The position numbers were made by a program, and so were the translations under genes. Under the pieces are notes generated by a model, which saw nothing but the letters and a program-made list of their open reading frames with translations, made no database searches and was not told the origin of the DNA. A DNA stretch of 64,000 nt. Source: Komarekiella delphini-convector SJRDD-AB1. GTDB taxonomy: Bacteria; Cyanobacteriota; Cyanobacteriia; Cyanobacteriales; Nostocaceae. The stretch spans positions 100,752 to 164,751 of the forward strand of contig NZ_VJXY01000015.1 in assembly GCF_014831675.1 (NCBI RefSeq), in the 5' to 3' direction. Shown here one piece after another: positions 63,575 to 64,000 of this stretch; within the stretch, counting starts at the first letter, position 1; each line of letters begins with the position of its first letter.

Positions 63575-63988
63575 ATGGCGCGTCGTAAAAGAAATTCCAG
63601 CGTTTTAGAACGAGCTGAGCGGCGTATTGAAAGCTTGCAATCCCTTAACGTAGAACTCGACTTTGGCCAAGGAGTAAATGTAGAAGCCTACACCGCCAAT
63701 ATTAACGATTTGCGGTCTAAGCTTGCTGCCTACAATACTGCTTTATCCTCCATCGACAGACTCACAGATGACGTAAGAAACGCAGAACAGGTTGTGCTAG
63801 CAATGTCAGAAAAGATGTTAATGGGAGTTGGCAGCCGATATGGTAAAACCAGTCAGGAATACGAGATGGCAGGTGGTGTGCGACGCCGTAAGAATAGCCG
63901 ACGCGCGACGGGCAATTTAAGACGCTCTGCCCAGGCTGCTTCTGTAAATGGGGCATTGCTGAAGAGAGCAGGGGGAGAGGAGGGGTAG
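63575..63988 (+). CDS. Small basic helical protein, 137 residues
   Basis: Start ATG 63575 follows AGGAATGTATC. N-terminal MARRKRNSSVLERAERRIESL is basic; the middle (about 45-90) is a probable coiled coil (NDLRSKLAAYNTALSSIDRL, then TDDVRNAEQVVLAMSEKML). The C-terminus is very basic (RRRKNSRRATGNLRR), suggesting nucleic-acid binding. A decayed relative lies at 62960-63030, so this family has been locally duplicated. No known domain. The coding end falls in low-complexity G-rich repeat, so the final residues may be repeat-derived. Confidence 0.65.
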   Translation: MARRKRNSSVLERAERRIESLQSLNVELDFGQGVNVEAYTANINDLRSKLAAYNTALSSIDRLTDDVRNAEQVVLAMSEKMLMGVGSRYGKTSQEYEMAGGVRRRKNSRRATGNLRRSAQAASVNGALLKRAGGEEG

Positions 63989-64000
63989 GGGGGGCTGGGG

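Overview
The window looks like a filamentous, heterocyst-type (Nostocales) cyanobacterium. Evidence: very frequent GCGATCGC (HIP1) octamers, low GC, many short tandem repeats (29777-29830, 59476-59741), dispersed palindromes and MITE-like elements, and gene families typical of this group (CHAT-TPR, CHASE2 kinase, DUF928, FHA-type two-partner secretion, DUF3134, DUF2103, group 2 sigma factor). No rRNA, tRNA or CRISPR array was found.

Layout. 1-5.6 kb: partial AAA ATPase, a P1B-4 (CoaT-like) metal ATPase behind a perfect MerR-type operator, a receptor kinase fused to a periplasmic binding domain, and moaD. 5.6-17.2 kb: a five-gene minus-strand operon of very large secreted DUF11/SdrD-type proteins with one giant predicted outer-membrane barrel; this is the least explained system here. 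18-22 kb: deoxyhypusine-synthase-like enzyme, small conserved proteins, fasciclin protein. 22.2-28.9 kb: a MITE with a nested repeat, GST, HerA-like ATPase, group 2 sigma factor, a strongly structured candidate ncRNA between two terminators, and a gene with a folded leader. 29-36 kb: CobO, pRiA4b ORF3-like protein, nucleotidyltransferase, a decayed multidomain kinase, a 2Fe-2S protein, and a divergent GntR / 2-isopropylmalate synthase pair around a palindromic operator.

36.7-54.1 kb: an accessory surface/signalling island with response regulator, CHASE2 histidine kinase, DUF928 protein, CHAT (caspase-like) TPR protein, four small secreted or hydrophobic proteins, TpsA haemagglutinin, a retropepsin-like protease with a coupled partner, TpsB transporter and a coiled-coil/TPR protein. 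I infer a sensor-secretion-protease circuit; the genes are recognisable but their joint function is not shown by sequence.

54.3-57.3 kb is a graveyard: a TnpB transposon with three in-frame stops and an adjacent broken XRE gene, then remnants of hsdR and hsdS, the latter interrupted by a MITE that itself carries a nested 278 bp repeat. An empty copy of the same MITE lies at 51.55 kb, so both insertion events can be read inside this window. 57.4-64 kb: FAD oxidoreductase, clpS-DUF2103, a broken NB-ARC gene, and a basic small protein preceded by 84 bp tandem repeats and a decayed relative.
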